Shown: positions 1-11,329, counted from the stretch's first letter. The stretch: 64,000 nucleotides of DNA from Jacaranda mimosifolia (GCA_018894105.1 CM032131.1:17775578-17839577); one strand, 5' to 3'. The notes: a model not told the origin generated them from the letters alone. Numbers and translations are program-made.

Positions 1-240
1 CAAAGTTGCCTTCGACCTGTTCTGCAACGAGCTGAGAGTCCGTGAATGCTGCTAGCTGGTCAACTCCGCGGTCTTTGGCCATGCGCAATCCTGCTATGAG
101 AGCCTCATATTCTGCTTCATTATTAGTGACCGAAAAATCGAGTTTCACTGCGAAATCATAGTCCTCGGCAAGTGGAGAATGGAGGGATACCCCTATTCCC
201 CCTCCGGATGAAGTTGCGGACCCATCAACGTGTAGGGTCC
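1..240 (-). pseudogene. Archaeal-type RNase H of Tat copy A (partial at window edge)
   Basis: The minus strand encodes HVDGSATSS, VTNNEAEYEALIAG, then LAAFTDSQLVAEQVEGNF, the first part of the second RNase H found in Tat-lineage elements. The D, E and D residues expected for catalysis are all present; the third is Asn in copy B. The rest lies outside the window. Confidence 0.75.
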
Positions 241-249
241 ACCAGAGTG

Positions 250-800
250 TGCTCTCAACACCCTGGGCCTTCAGGTCTAGCCATTTGCCAATGATGTCGC
301 CCGGTACCTGCACTTTGATGGCAGTCCGTGGTTGAAATTGGATGTCGAACTCCCCGAGCTCGATGGCCCATTTGGTGAGCCGTCCGAAAGTGTCTGGCTT
401 CAACAACACCTGTTTTAGTGGCTGATTGGTCATCACCAAAATTGAGTGGGATTGAAAATAAGGCCGCAGTTTCTTGGCTGACGTAACAAGGGCCAGAGCA
501 AACTTCTCGATCTCTAAATAATTATGCTCGGGTCCCTGGAGGGCCTTGCTGCAATAGTATATTGGATGGGGGTTTCCTGCTCTCATTGTCATCAGCACTG
601 AACTGATGGAGGCCGAAGAGACTGCCAAGTACATCTGTAGTACTTCCCCCATCTCGGGCTTGGCGAGCATGGGTGGAGAAGAGAGGTATTGCTTGAGGTC
701 AAGTAGGGCTTGATCACACTGTAGGTCCCACTTGAATCCGAACTTCTTCGTGTTTCGTAGGATTTTGAAGAAAGGTAGGCTTTTATTTGCTAGTCGAGAT
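250..800 (-). pseudogene. RT-linked RNase H domain of Tat copy A
   Basis: The minus-strand translation gives the gypsy RNase H block: YLAVSS, YYCSKAL, NYLEIEKFALAL, TNQPLKQVL, and GRLTKWAIELGEFDI. The domain degrades the RNA strand during reverse transcription. It follows RT directly and is interrupted by short frame breaks, so it is not a single open frame here. The same block in copy B is at 36949-37400. Confidence 0.75.
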
Positions 801-816
801 ATGAATCTGCCTAAGG

Positions 817-1800
817 CTATGATCCTACCGACCAGGCGCTGAACATCCCGAACTTGTGAGGTGGGGAGATGTCCAAAATTGCTTGAATCTTCTGCGAGTT
901 GGCCTCGATGCCTCTTTGGCTAACCATGTAGCCGAGAAATTTGCCTCCTCGAACCCTGAAGGTACACTTGCTAGGATTGAGCTTCATCCTGAAAGCTCTT
1001 AAAATGGAAAAGGTGTGGCTGAGGTCGATCAGGTGGTCTTCAGCCTTTTCTGTCTTTACGATCATATCGTCAACATAGACCTCCATCGACCTCCCAATTT
1101 CATTCTTGAACATATAATTAACCAATCTCTAGTAAGTTGCCCTTGCATTTTTAAGTCCGAATGGCATAACCAGGAAGCAATACACTCCATTGGGGACGAC
1201 AAACGTTGTTTTGTCCCTGTCCTCGGGTGCCATGAATATTTGATAATAGCCTTGAAATGCATCCATCATGCTAAGCAATTCGCAGCCAGCAGTAGAGTCA
1301 ACAAGTAAATCAATACGAGGCAAGGGGTAAGGATCCTTAGGGCAAGCTTTATTCAAATCTGTAAAATCATTACACATCCTCCACTTTCCCTCATTCTTGG
1401 GAACAAGTACAACATTACAAAGCCAAGAGAGATATTGGATTTCCACAATGTAACTAGCTTGCAAAAGCTTGCTGACCTCCTATTCGATAATCTGGGTCCG
1501 TTCAACATTGAAGGTTCTTTTCTTCTGTCACACTGGCTTGTGGGCTGGGTCTACGTTGAGGCAGTGGATGATGATGTGGCGATCGATGCCTTGAAGATCC
1601 GCTGCCTTCCATGCAAAAACATCGACGTTTCGCCGGAGGAAGTCGACCATAAGGCATTCTAGTCGATCTCCCATCTCGGTCCTAATTCTGGTGGTTTTCT
1701 CTGGATTTCTTCGAGCTCGATCGTTTTGAATTCCCCAATAGTCTCAACCCTTGTGTCCTCCAACTTTCTCTTTTTCGACGAGGATCCCTCATTGGGTTTC
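817..1800 (-). pseudogene. Reverse transcriptase of Tat copy A
   Basis: The reverse transcriptase domain copies element RNA into DNA. From right to left the fingers/palm motifs are visible: WLCNVVLVPKNEGKWRMC, DLNKACPKDPYPLPRID, MDAFQGYYQI and FGLKNARATY, then YVDDMIVKT (about 1075). An in-frame stop at 1126-1128, just before RLVNYMFKNE, splits the domain, and the N-terminal lead-in (1465-1800) has more stops. The catalytic YVDD box is intact. Confidence 0.85.
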
Positions 1801-1844
1801 GCTATAGGGACGTCCCCCGAGGGCTTCAGCTCGGGTCGCTTCTT

Positions 1845-2654
1845 CTAGTCAGTTGAGTCGACAGAGATTGTGTAGCATCGCCAAGTGTCCTTAAGGTTAC
1901 ATAAAAGCTTACCGACTCCAGCTGGCGTCGGGAACTTTATCTTCATATGATAAGTGGACACAATGGCTCTGAAATCATTCAGGGCTGGTCGGCCTATGAT
2001 AACATTAAATGCAAATGGAGCATCGACCACCAGGTAACTGATCATTAGTGTTCGGCTGCGTTGTCCCTGCCCGAACGTGGTGGAGAGACTGATGGATCCG
2101 ACTAGGATAATCTCGGACCCACCAAACCCGACCAAAGGGGTTCTGACTGGATCAAATTTCAACTGTCCCAATTTCATTCTGTTCAAAGCCGACAAGAATA
2201 TGATGTTCACTGAACTCCCGTTGTCAGCCAGCACCTTCTGGACCTTGAAATTAGCAACGTCCAGGGCGATCACCATCGGGCAATCTATCTTACGGTCGGC
2301 TTTCTCCATGTGGTCCAGATTTGCGTCAGTGAAAGAAATTGGTTCGGTACTGGTCATCAGCTGAAAGACTGCTTCGACCTCAGATGGCCTAGTTGAGTCG
2401 AGTCGCCTCTGTGTTTGCTTTCTCGTATTTCGAGAATCCCCTCCCGTGGGCCCCTCGGCAATCATGTCAATGACACCCCTAATTGGTGGGTTGGGTTCAT
2501 GGGCTGGTCTCTTTCCTTTGTCCTCTCTCCTCGGGCTGATCGACCTTTCTCTTTGGGGAGTTCGGTCTGTCATGCCCTCTTCTCTTCGGGCCTGCTCCTC
2601 GATGAATTTCTTTAGGTGGCCTTGTCTAATCAGCCTCTTGATTTCGTCTTTCAA
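1845..2654 (-). CDS. gag C-terminus and aspartic protease of Tat copy A
   Basis: This is an uninterrupted 269-residue frame. After a charged RE/RD-rich gag tail comes the pepsin-like retropepsin domain, with active-site motif DNGSS at about residue 144 and the flap/C-lobe motif IIGRPALNDF at about residue 218. DNGSS in place of the commoner DTGSS is seen in both copies here, so it looks like a lineage feature and not damage. It would cut the Gag-Pol polyprotein. It is flanked downstream by RT in the usual gypsy order. Confidence 0.85.
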   Translation of the reverse strand: MKDEIKRLIRQGHLKKFIEEQARREEGMTDRTPQRERSISPRREDKGKRPAHEPNPPIRGVIDMIAEGPTGGDSRNTRKQTQRRLDSTRPSEVEAVFQLMTSTEPISFTDANLDHMEKADRKIDCPMVIALDVANFKVQKVLADNGSSVNIIFLSALNRMKLGQLKFDPVRTPLVGFGGSEIILVGSISLSTTFGQGQRSRTLMISYLVVDAPFAFNVIIGRPALNDFRAIVSTYHMKIKFPTPAGVGKLLCNLKDTWRCYTISVDSTD

Positions 2655-4040
2655 ATTAAAGCAATCTTCAGTGTTGTGCCCTTTCTGCCTATGGAAATAG
2701 CAGTACTATTTTGACTTCTTCATGGCTTCGGTTTCTGTAATTTTTCAAGGCTTCTTGAGCAGGTTGTCGTGTTGAATGGCGAACAACACTTCTCTCCTCG
2801 GCAGGTTCAACGGAGTGTATTCATGGAAGGGCTTGATCGGGGAACGGCGTCCCTCCTTGTTTTGTCTATCATCTCTCTCTTTGCCCTTCTTCTTGTCGGC
2901 TTCCAGGCTGCCGTATTTCATCCTGTTCATCTCCTCTTGGGTCATATACCTCTCGGCGAGGTCGAGGAGCTCCTCCATCGTTCTGGGTTGCGCACACACC
3001 AGGGCATTGGCGCACTCCTTATGCTTCAGGCCTAAGAACAATACATCGATCAGAAACTCAATCCTCGGGCTATCGATTTTCAACACCTCTGTGTTGAATC
3101 TGGTGAAAAAGTCCCAAAGGGATTCTCCCTCAGCCTGTTTCACTATGTGTAGATGTGTGTGTGGGAGCTTTGCCTTTCTCCTGCTGGCGAACTGGTGCAG
3201 AAACTTATTACACAACTGGTGATAGGAGAAGATGGATGCCGGCTTCAGTTTTACAAACCAGTCCAAGGCCACTCCTTAGAATGTAGTCACCAGCATCTTT
3301 GCATGTATATAGTCATTATGCCCATGCAGTTGCATCATATGCTCAAACTGCAACAGATGCTCATTCGGGTCCGTGGAGCAGTCATATCTTGGAAGTCCCG
3401 TAGGGATCTTTGCATCGACGGCGATGCGCTCTTCAATGATCACTTGGATGAATGGTGAATCCCGCTCCCTTCTGAACCTTTGCGGCCTGTTTGGTAGGGC
3501 CACCCTATCCGCATTCCTTCTCGAGATCTCCTCCAGGCGCTTACTCAGCTGTTGCACCTGGTGAGATACCTCATCCCATTCTTGCTGATCCGCTTGGGAG
3601 GCACCTCTGCCTGGCTTGTGTCTAGAACATTAGGCCCTATCGCGCTGCGCGGCTCGAATGGGCCGCACATCATGATCCACGGAGTCTGCTACCTCCTCCC
3701 TCGGTGAGGGACAGTCTGCTTCTCTAGGGAAATGGCAAGGACTCGAATCTCTCCTGAACTGGTGTCTTGGCGATTCCGTCCGTTGAGAAGGCTCTTCAGG
3801 CCGTGCTCTTTCTGGAACCGCGGGCTGCAGCATGGCGCTGACCGTCGGCTCCGGCTGCGCCGTATGCCTATTCAGGGCGGCGGAGAGTTGTGCTGAAATC
3901 TGTGCGGAAATCTGCTCACTAATGAGCTGCATTAGCTGCGGCATCGTGAGTGTAACCACCGGCTCAGGCTGAGCGCTTGGCCCTTGTACATTCGGCTCTG
4001 GGTCCTGACGATGGGGGGGAGCTGGACCTCCTATTTTCAT
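2655..4040 (-). pseudogene. gag: gag of Tat copy A (broken)
   Basis: Gag starts with an ATG at 4040-4038 (MKIGGPAPPHRQ). An N-terminal Pro/Gln/Ser/Arg-rich part is followed by the conserved capsid-like segment (3557-2745, with the motif SLRDF/SLWDF-TRFN in the retrotransposon-gag family) and a CCHC-like knuckle around 2700-2640 (C-x2-H-x4-GH-x4-C). Stops near 3629, 3558 and 3273 and a frame break near 2740 interrupt it. Its start keeps seven G (4013-4019) where copy B has eight, so this copy's N-terminal frame is the better one. Confidence 0.8.
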
Positions 4041-4097
4041 CTCTTCCAGATGGGGCTCGCCTAGTGTTTACCATTTTTCGACAGAGGATTCAAGTTT

Positions 4098-4115
4098 TTC
4101 CCACAGACGGCGCCA
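4098..4115 (-). other. Primer-binding site of Tat copy A
   Basis: Two bases inside the LTR, the minus strand reads TGGCGCCGTCTGTGGGAA. The TGGCGCC start matches the tRNA-complementary sites usual in plant gypsy elements; tRNA-Asp is the likely primer type, but I infer this from memory of the motif. The identical site is at 40777-40794 in copy B. Confidence 0.75.
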
Positions 4116-4117
4116 AA

Positions 4118-4810
4118 TGATGAGGGTTCGTTGTGCTGGGTTAGGATCCCGGCTAGAACGAGGGTAGAACTTGACCCGAATGGATTGTGTTCCTGTTTTG
4201 TAGGGAAAGAATCCTGCTGTCACAATAAACGTTAGGCTAGCCGAGTGGCCCTCGGCTTAGGCCCTCCGACGATCAAGTCAGTAAGATTCGGCCTCAATAA
4301 TCGATCAGAGGAGTAAGGGCATTTCTGTGTATATGAGTGCGTACCTCTGAAAAGTAGGGTTGGGGGTATATATATCCTTCTTTTTCTAGGAAATGTTTGG
4401 AAAGCCCTTAGATATCTCCTCGGGCCATTAACCTTGGGCCAGGGGTATTTGGTCATTTCCCCTATCTGAATATTTCCAGCCAATTTCCCTTCTGGGTCTC
4501 AAGGATAAGATAATACACTGTAGCGGCGCATGTTGTGTCAGACGGTGAGGGGGGACAGCACACGCCATTAATGCGGAGGTGTGGCGCCTGCTAGTGCATT
4601 AAATGCGGTGGCAGAGTACTGTACTAGTCTTGACCTCATATAGGTCGAAGACTTTCGCTGGTCGAGGGAACCTGACTGGGCCTGTGCAAATCCAGTCGAG
4701 TGAAGTCGACGAGACGTATGGGCCCTGAGTCTCAGTTGGGCCGCCGTCTCTCGCTGGGCCTTGCTTGTTTGGGCCCAAGTATTTGGGAGCATTTTGGCCA
4801 TCCCATATCA
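4118..4810 (-). repeat. 5' LTR of Tat copy A
   Basis: The segment starts TGATGAGGGTTCG and ends CCATCCCATATCA on the plus strand, so it has TG...CA ends. It aligns throughout with both LTRs of copy B (30454-31157 and 40797-41501). Length is 693 bp against 704 and 705 bp in copy B. It contains the stretch ggtatatatatcc (about 4365-4378), a possible TATA region. The base following the LTR begins CATAC, which would be the target duplication if the left LTR outside the window is preceded by the same five bases. Confidence 0.9.
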
Positions 4811-5280
4811 CATACAAAGTTGTCAGATTATTGTTGATGTCTAAGTATAATTCTATATTAATTTAAGGTCAAGAAAAAGTCTAGCAAAAACGCTGTAAGA
4901 AAGATTTTCCTAACTAATAGGAGTAGGGACTTAGCTTTGAATTTCTTTAGAGATTTTATAGAGATACATATGTTCCATATATGGTCCACGCCTTTCATCC
5001 CTTAAATCAGTGAGTTGTGGAACCTTAATTATCAGAAAAATCTAGCACTCTCAAGTTGCTTCTATACTCATCAAACAAAATATTCACAACGAACAAAACA
5101 CGCTGAAATCACAATAAATAGTTAATATCCTCGTACCTCTTTCCTAGCATCATTCATAAGAGACACGATTTCTAGACAAAATCTGCAAATCCCTGTTAAA
5201 GGAAATAGGATCGATTCCCTATAAGAAACAAAAGCCCATATAAATAGAGATATCTAGAACAAAATTATAGCCTACTCAAA
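4811..5280. other. Intergenic, no feature seen
   Basis: AT-rich single-copy-looking DNA between the LTR of Tat copy A and the J-domain fragment. I see no coding pattern, RNA gene or terminal repeat. Confidence 0.5.
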
Positions 5281-5552
5281 CTATACTACCTCTACTTCAT
5301 CTTCTTCATCATCAGGGTCATATAGGCCTGCATCATACAATGTTCTATTTTTCCTATCAAACAATATTGTTTCAACCAAATCAATCAAACTTTAGGTAAA
5401 TATCCACCTCATTTCCAAGTATTGTAAAATTATCAAAGAATGCAAAAGATTTCTACTACATTACTTGAATATGCTTCTTGAATTTGCAGAAATTTCTGTT
5501 TGGCCTCGCCAAGAAGTGTAGGGGATCTAGTCCACTTGTCAGGCTGCCATTG
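5281..5552 (-). pseudogene. DnaJ/J-domain protein gene fragment
   Basis: Two minus-strand blocks resemble the C-terminal half of a plant J-domain protein. Exon-like block 1 (5465-5552) follows the acceptor gattcag and reads QWQPDKWTRSPTLLGEAKQK, then FLQIQEAYS, ending before GTAATG. Block 2 (5281 to about 5363) reads RTLYDAGLYDP, then an acidic tail and a stop at 5283. J-domain proteins normally carry HPD; here the histidine is Gln (QPD), which would abolish stimulation of Hsp70. I find no N-terminal helix or HPD-bearing start upstream, and the join between blocks is not clean. It is therefore a truncated relic or a badly decayed gene. Confidence 0.6.
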
Positions 5553-6189
5553 CTGAATCAAACTCAACAAAACCATTACACAAACTGTTAGCAATTTCGC
5601 ATCCCAAAACACAACCCGCATCATAATGCACATTTCCATGACTATATTTACCCAAATCTTGAATTAATTACCACATAAGATTAAAATAGAAAAATAGCTC
5701 AAATCAGGAACCACAAATTGTGACCGATTAATCTTTCATTCTCCATAATCAATGAGAGGGGGGGGGGGCAGAGAGAGAAAAATAGGAGGAAGAAGAAGAA
5801 GGAGAAGGAGAAGACATCTTCTACAACATATGAAAAGCTGAAAGTCAAACCCAAAAACCCATCGGCCTTGTTTTTTCTGAACGATTTCCCAACAATAAAC
5901 TTGGATTGTAACTTTAACGCCTTCATTTGGGTGTTCATAAGAAAATTTTCGACTAAATATTGCCATTTCTGAAGGAAAAAAAAGACAAAATGGAGTTAGG
6001 GAAAGGGGAGAGAGCGATATAGTGAAAGAGAGAAGACATGAGAGAAAAATGGGAAATAGGTGTGAAAGGGGGATAGAAAGTTGTGAATGGATCAATGCGT
6101 TGGGGAATGAAAAATGAAGAGGCCTTTAGGTTATTGTGGTGAAAATTTGAGGGTTTTTTGGGGAAATCACTATGGGCAAAATTGAGCCA

Positions 6190-6250
6190 TATGTTTGGCC
6201 GGGAACGTTCTCCTAGAAAAACCACGTTCCGAGAGAACGCTCCCAAACAA
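6190..6250. repeat. Short imperfect hairpin (MITE remnant?)
   Basis: tttggccgggaacgttctc is followed about 20 bp later by gagaacgctcccaaac, giving inverted arms with GTTTGG-type ends. No target duplication was recognised. Confidence 0.4.
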
Positions 6251-9108
6251 AGCTTAAGAATACATATTAAAAGACTATGATTATTACTTTATATATGCAA
6301 AATATTTTAATTCTGTTAATTCTAACTTAGCTCTTTTGGTAATATGAACTCCAACATGGCATGAATCAAGACACTTCTGCTGTGGGACACTGAAGATGGA
6401 TATAAGGCCGGAAATACTTTCATTTTTCATTCTTATAAAACTAGGGTCATCATTAAATTTTTCTAATTATTGCTCCTAACCCTTGTTTAAGTCAACTAAA
6501 TATAAACTTTATTTTCTAGCTACTCTAAACATTTCATTCATTAACATCGATGTGGACTATTACTATTATTATGTGGAGCATAATTTTAGTTTGTCGTTGC
6601 ATGAAAAATATTCTAACATTTAGGCATTTCAAATTTGTTTCCAATGGTGTATTTGATGTGTAAGAAAGACATTTGGGACCCTAATTAGACTAGCTTATTA
6701 GATAAAATTTGAATAGCATGGTTTTGTATTTGACTAATGTCATGAATTTTCCTTCAAGCATTTAGTACTTTTCTTTTTATATTGCGTGAAATAGGGATAT
6801 TTCTTCTCTTTTCCTAATTTTCTCAAGTTTTTTCTCCACCAATCAATTGATTTCTAGTCTTTTTCAAACTTGTCTTTAATAAAATAAAATAAAAAAATTC
6901 ATTTGCAAGTGAAATAAAAGCTAGTTTAGCCTCCCAAATGGCTGACATTCCATGCATTATGCATTCTTCTTTCCTATATGTGGGGTGACAAAAGCGAAAA
7001 TATATGAGGATATAATGGACCTTCTGCCCCTTAGTGGCATATGGGAACGTTATGGTAGCACAAAGTCGAACTGCAGTGCACGCAATCTTAGCACCTAAGT
7101 GCCAACCAACTATAAGTTTCAAAAACACTCATAGCAAAGCATTAATATAACAGTACTTGGTAATTTAGTGTAACTTTCGCTTCACCAATGATATGTGGCT
7201 CATTATCTCATTATTTCCCAATTAAAACAGTTTATTCTAAAAAGATGCTCGTAATCTATCATAATATTATAAAAATTGATTTCAAGTAAGCCATTTTAAA
7301 CAATTTCGTTTTAAATATTCTATAATTCATTTTTAACTATTTGGATGTCAAGATCCGCTAACGACACTACCCACATGTCCTTCGCCACGCACCCAAAACA
7401 CAAAAGGAAAGTAATAGGCATGGGCTGCTAGCCTGCTATAAAACTTTTGTGCCCAAACTGCTGGCTGTAGTCAAAAGAACCAAATTTCTCAACAAAGCTG
7501 GCAGATCAGAAATTGCCAGGGAAGTACAATGCATACTTCTTGACGAGCTTTACTTTAACTACGTACTCAACAATAATGTGGGCCTTTTTTTCTCATTTAT
7601 TTCATTTTTATTTTAGGAACGGACGGGTAAACACCCAAATCAACATATATATACTTTAACAAAATTATGAATTATACAGTGCCACATCAAAACGTCTCCA
7701 AAATCATCTCCCAAGATCACACAAATGAGAACTACCTTAAGAACGAGAGATCTCCTAATTACACCAAAGAGAAGCCCGGGGCCGGGGCAGGCCTTAAGGC
7801 ATTGTTTGGGATGTACTTGAAATTATATTAACACTAGTTTTTGCTGCCCTAAGTGAAAATCCTGGCTCTTCCAGTCTAAGCCAAGAATCAGAAGGAAATC
7901 ACTGTTTTGCATAGCTTCAAAATCTGGAGCAATAAGTGATAGATTTGCAACAACCGATGGTTCGTTGACAAGCAAAAATACGCTCACATACAAAACAGGA
8001 AATCATAGAAAAATTATCCAGTAATGGGAAATTCTTAAGCTGCCTAATAAGTTTATATACTTCATTTTCTCTTTGTTTAAGATAAATCAACAATGTTTCT
8101 TGCAGAAACAACACTTGATTGGTTATCTATTGTGAAAAGTCTTACTTTCATGCAATTTAAAACATCCTAAAACATTTTTTTAAAACTTATAAAATGCTAA
8201 ATCTTATTCTAAAAATAAGCTCTTAAAGTGTTTGGATAATATAAAACTTTTTAAACTTATAAGATTTTGGTAAGTGCAGTTTTGTGAATTATATGATTAA
8301 AATTAGAAGAGTTTGTTAAGATTTCAAAAATAAATTAAAAAATCCTTATGTTTTCTAGAAAAAATTATAAAATTCTAACATTTTTTTTGGAAAGCTTATA
8401 GCTCTTTTTTTAAGAAAATTTTACCAATTATAATATCTTATAAGTTTCAATCTTATTAAATATTATCTAGAGTATGGACCCTATAGGTGTAGGTTTTGTT
8501 GTTATCAACATAAGTTATTTCCTTTCCAACTTATTAAGCCCAAGCAGAATGGGATTTTGAGTAAATTTCACTATAATCTGTTCAACTTACTATAAACATT
8601 TTTTCGTTTATTAAAATGGCCAAATACTAAGCAGCAGTTAACAAGAAGTTAAATTTGGCCAAGTCAAATTATTGGCATTCCTGTGGGAGTAAATATGTGT
8701 AAACTTCTAGGAGTAATGCTCCTAAATTCCAACTCTCCAAGTATAGAAAAACTTATTTTAAAGCCATATACTAAGAGCAGAAAAGTGCATTTAACACACT
8801 GCTTGACACAAGTTGGTGGATTTTTGAATTATGTACAGTAAAATTCATGGATAAATTCTATTTTCCTGAATGTCCAGGATAATGTTATCCATCAAGCATA
8901 GAGATTTCTATCCCATCAAAAGGGCTTGCCCCAAACATTCAAACAAATCAAATCACATTCTTTTATAAGCTTCTGATGGGCAACATTCAACATAAATGTG
9001 TCAAATCAAAGAAACAGCTTCCACATCAACAGGCCATTTCTCCTATCCAACCCTACTGCACCATCCTTTCCAAAGAACCCTTTAAAAGTTAGGTTTGCAA
9101 TATATATT
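6251..9108. other. Long intergenic region without recognised gene
   Basis: AT-rich sequence downstream (3' side) of the cyclin gene. Only short frames are present and none resembles a protein I know. 8150-8470 has several cttataa/ttataag motifs and 'gtgtttggataatat', like a decayed MITE, but I could not define ends. No RNA gene seen. Confidence 0.5.
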
Positions 9109-9109
9109 A

Positions 9110-9145
<36 letters not shown>
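9109..9145. repeat. (ATT)n microsatellite
   Basis: About twelve ATT units, followed at 9176-9202 by an A-rich tract. Confidence 0.9.
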
Positions 9146-9489
9146 TTACAAATATAAACATAGAAGTATAGAAGAAAAAAAAAAAAAAAAGAAAAAAGAA
9201 AAGGAAAGATGGTTAAATAATTGAACAAATTAATGGGGCATGTATGAAGAAACAAGGGATTAAGTCCATCTTGAATATTGAGGCTTCCTTAGAGTTACCA
9301 CACCTTGTGAGCTGTGACTTTATGGAGCCCATTAGCCAAATAAGCCCCTTTTCTGCTGCAATACATTTCTCCTTCCTTATGCTTGTGGCTTATGAGAGAG
9401 ATTCAATCAACTCCAAATCATATCCAAGCACTTGTAAAATCAGCATACTTATTACGCGAGTAAACAGTTCTCATCAAAACTTTGGGTTT

Positions 9490-9732
9490 TCAGTGCTTTA
9501 GCTTCTTGTCAGACGTATCACCCTGATTGAACACAAGCCTCTTTCTTTTTGCAATAGCAACACAAGTAACAGAAGAACTATCATAAGCTTCAGTCTTGTG
9601 TAGTTGGATAGATGATAAATCTGGAGATTCAATGCCTTCATCTAGCTTTAGTCTTTTAATGTTTTCCTCAACTTGGTAATAGCAAGAAATGACATCATCC
9701 GGTGATAGAATGCAGGCTAAATTCCATCAGAA

Positions 9733-9778
<46 letters not shown>

Positions 9779-10916
9779 TTACAAATAGATGAAACAAATG
9801 GAGAAGTCCTCACAATTTTAAGAACACCCCTTGAAGTTAAGGGACCAATTTTGAGCTCTATGCCATCTCTTGTTAATCTTTCATCCGATACAACTAATGT
9901 GGCAGCTGCTGCTATCACAGATGGTCTTTGACACATTATTTTCACATCTTTAAACCAATCAAGACAACAACTAATATCACGATTCATCAAACACAGATTT
10001 TAGAAAAGTAAGTCCTATTGGAAATGGGAATGGAAAATTAATTACCTCTTACTGCACTTAAAATGACTTCCACAATTCTTGATAGTTCATTTCTTGGTGG
10101 AGAGTTTTCAGAAAACTTTTTCACAAAGAAAGGAATGAAAGCAAAGGGAGTGATTGATCCCATTTTCCATTCTAATGTATTCAGTACTAAAAGCTCCATC
10201 CTCTGTATTATCCCGCTCTCAAAATCGTAACCCTCCAGGCACAACTCTGATAATGCTGGCACTACATATTCTTCCATTTTTGCAGCTAATGAAAGACAGG
10301 CCATTGACAGCAACCTTATCGCCCAGGAATTCTCAGCCTGCATTTATAAAGACTCAACAAATTTTGTACTCCTATATATTATCAAGCAAAATGGAAATTA
10401 GAGCATAAATTCTGAATATAAAAAAGTTTGAAAAGAAATAACTAACACCAATAGATCTTCTTGCAAGAAATCTGTCAGGATATGTGATTGCTAAGTAAGC
10501 TGTTTGGAATCTGAACCCAGTAAATTCCCTTTTCTGCATCAAAAATCGCAAGATTTTCATTTTTCTTCCTCTCAATTATCAAGACAAGAAACAGATTTCA
10601 ACATTTCAGTAGTGAATGCACACAAGAAAGCCAAAAATTAAATGGGTTCGAGACAAACTCTAAGAATGTACTGGATTCCAACCAAACGAGCCCCGATAAT
10701 CCAATCTCCAGCACAAGTTTGCCAAAGTTCTTGCATTTGGAGCCCACAAGTTGTGATTTCTCTATCAAGAAGCATTTTCATGTACTCATCCGCATCTCCA
10801 CCTTCTACAATAAAAGCAAGTTCGCCCTTTTCCTCTTCTCCTTCTTCTAAGTTGGCTTTGTTTTCTTTACTCAGTAGTAGACTATAAGGAGGAAATACGG
10901 CTTGAGAAAGTTCCAT
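9490..10916 (-). CDS. D-type cyclin, CYCD5-like
   Basis: Five exons on the minus strand: 10916-10659, 10533-10447, 10337-10046, 9947 to about 9814, and 9716-9490 (stop). The protein is about 330 residues, normal for a plant CYCD5. The cyclin box is clear: FRFQTAYLAITYPDRFLARR (exon 2), SWAIRLLSMACLSLAAKMEE and MELLVLNTLEWKMGSITPFAF (exon 3), CQRPSVIAAAATL in the C-terminal cyclin fold (exon 4). D cyclins bind CDKA and phosphorylate Rb-related protein at G1/S. The N-terminal LxCxE Rb-binding motif appears degenerate (LLSKE, Cys replaced by Ser). Exons 1 to 4 join in phase with AG/GT borders. The exon 4-5 junction is uncertain: donor at 9813 gives phase 0 whereas exon 5 needs phase 1, and a donor at 9827 would fit. 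A TG repeat lies in that last intron. CYCD5 versus another D subgroup is inferred from memory of the family. Confidence 0.88.
9736..9772. repeat. (TG)n microsatellite in last cyclin intron
   Basis: About 18 TG units (CA on the coding strand), ending about 20 bases from the acceptor of the last exon (9717-9718). It makes artefactual poly-HT frames that are not genes. Confidence 0.95.
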
Positions 10917-11213
10917 TCTTTCCTTTTTCTTAACTGATTTTTTCTGATGCGGAACGGTGTCTCTGAATCTAAATGTTAGAAAATCTAGGACATATATTGA
11001 TGAGGATGAATCCTTGGTGGCGCCAAGATTAGTGGTTATGCGATAATGGTCGTGTCTTTGCCTTCTAAATAGGTAGTTTGCTTACTACAGTTACATAAAC
11101 AACAGTTGATTCATTATTCCATTCCATATATAATAGTGGAAATATTGGGTTGCAAAATTTTCAAGGAATTTGAAATGTGGTTGGAGAGTGGTGGTGGTGG
11201 GAGGGGGTGATTA
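10917..11213. other. Upstream region of the cyclin gene
   Basis: This holds the presumed 5' UTR and promoter of the minus-strand cyclin. I do not see a convincing TATA box at standard distance. The inverted-repeat element beginning at 11214 lies only about 300 bp upstream of the start codon and could limit or alter the promoter. Confidence 0.4.
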
Positions 11214-11329
11214 GGCCCAATTTATAAAAATAATATAATTTTGTGAAACTTTTACAAAATTAGCGCAATTATGAAAAATTTGCAAAATTAGTGTAATAGG
11301 TCCGCTGATTTTTTTGTTTTTTTAATAAA

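Larger units (their letters stand above)
1..4810 (-). mobile_element. Ty3/gypsy Tat-lineage LTR retrotransposon, copy A (5' half, truncated by window edge)
   Basis: Read on the minus strand, the order is LTR, primer-binding site, gag, protease, reverse transcriptase, RNase H and the start of a second, archaeal-type RNase H, which then leaves the window on the left. A second RNase H after the retroviral-type one is a hallmark of the Tat lineage. Integrase and 3' LTR are not in the window. The element is closely related along its whole visible length to copy B at 30454-41501, in the same orientation. Frames are broken by single stops and indels, so it is unlikely to encode active protein, although the visible catalytic motifs (YVDD in RT, DNGSS in protease, the third RNase H Asp) are intact. 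Confidence 0.93.

Noticed and set aside
2769..3458. Plus-strand frames up to 148 residues opposite gag (also 39456-39875)
   Set aside because: Both lie antisense to conserved gag in the two Tat copies and follow its codon pattern; shadows of the real frame.
5699..6246. Overlapping minus-strand frames of 80-120 residues, some with signal-peptide-like hydrophobic starts
   Set aside because: Low-complexity S/L/F/P composition from T/C-rich DNA, no homology recognised, no intron-consistent structure.
8150..8470. Possible MITE with cttataag words
   Set aside because: Inverted words are present, but I could not find paired ends or a target duplication.
9689..9990. Open frames on both strands with runs of Val-Cys or His-Thr
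   Set aside because: They are translations of the (TG)n microsatellite in the cyclin intron.
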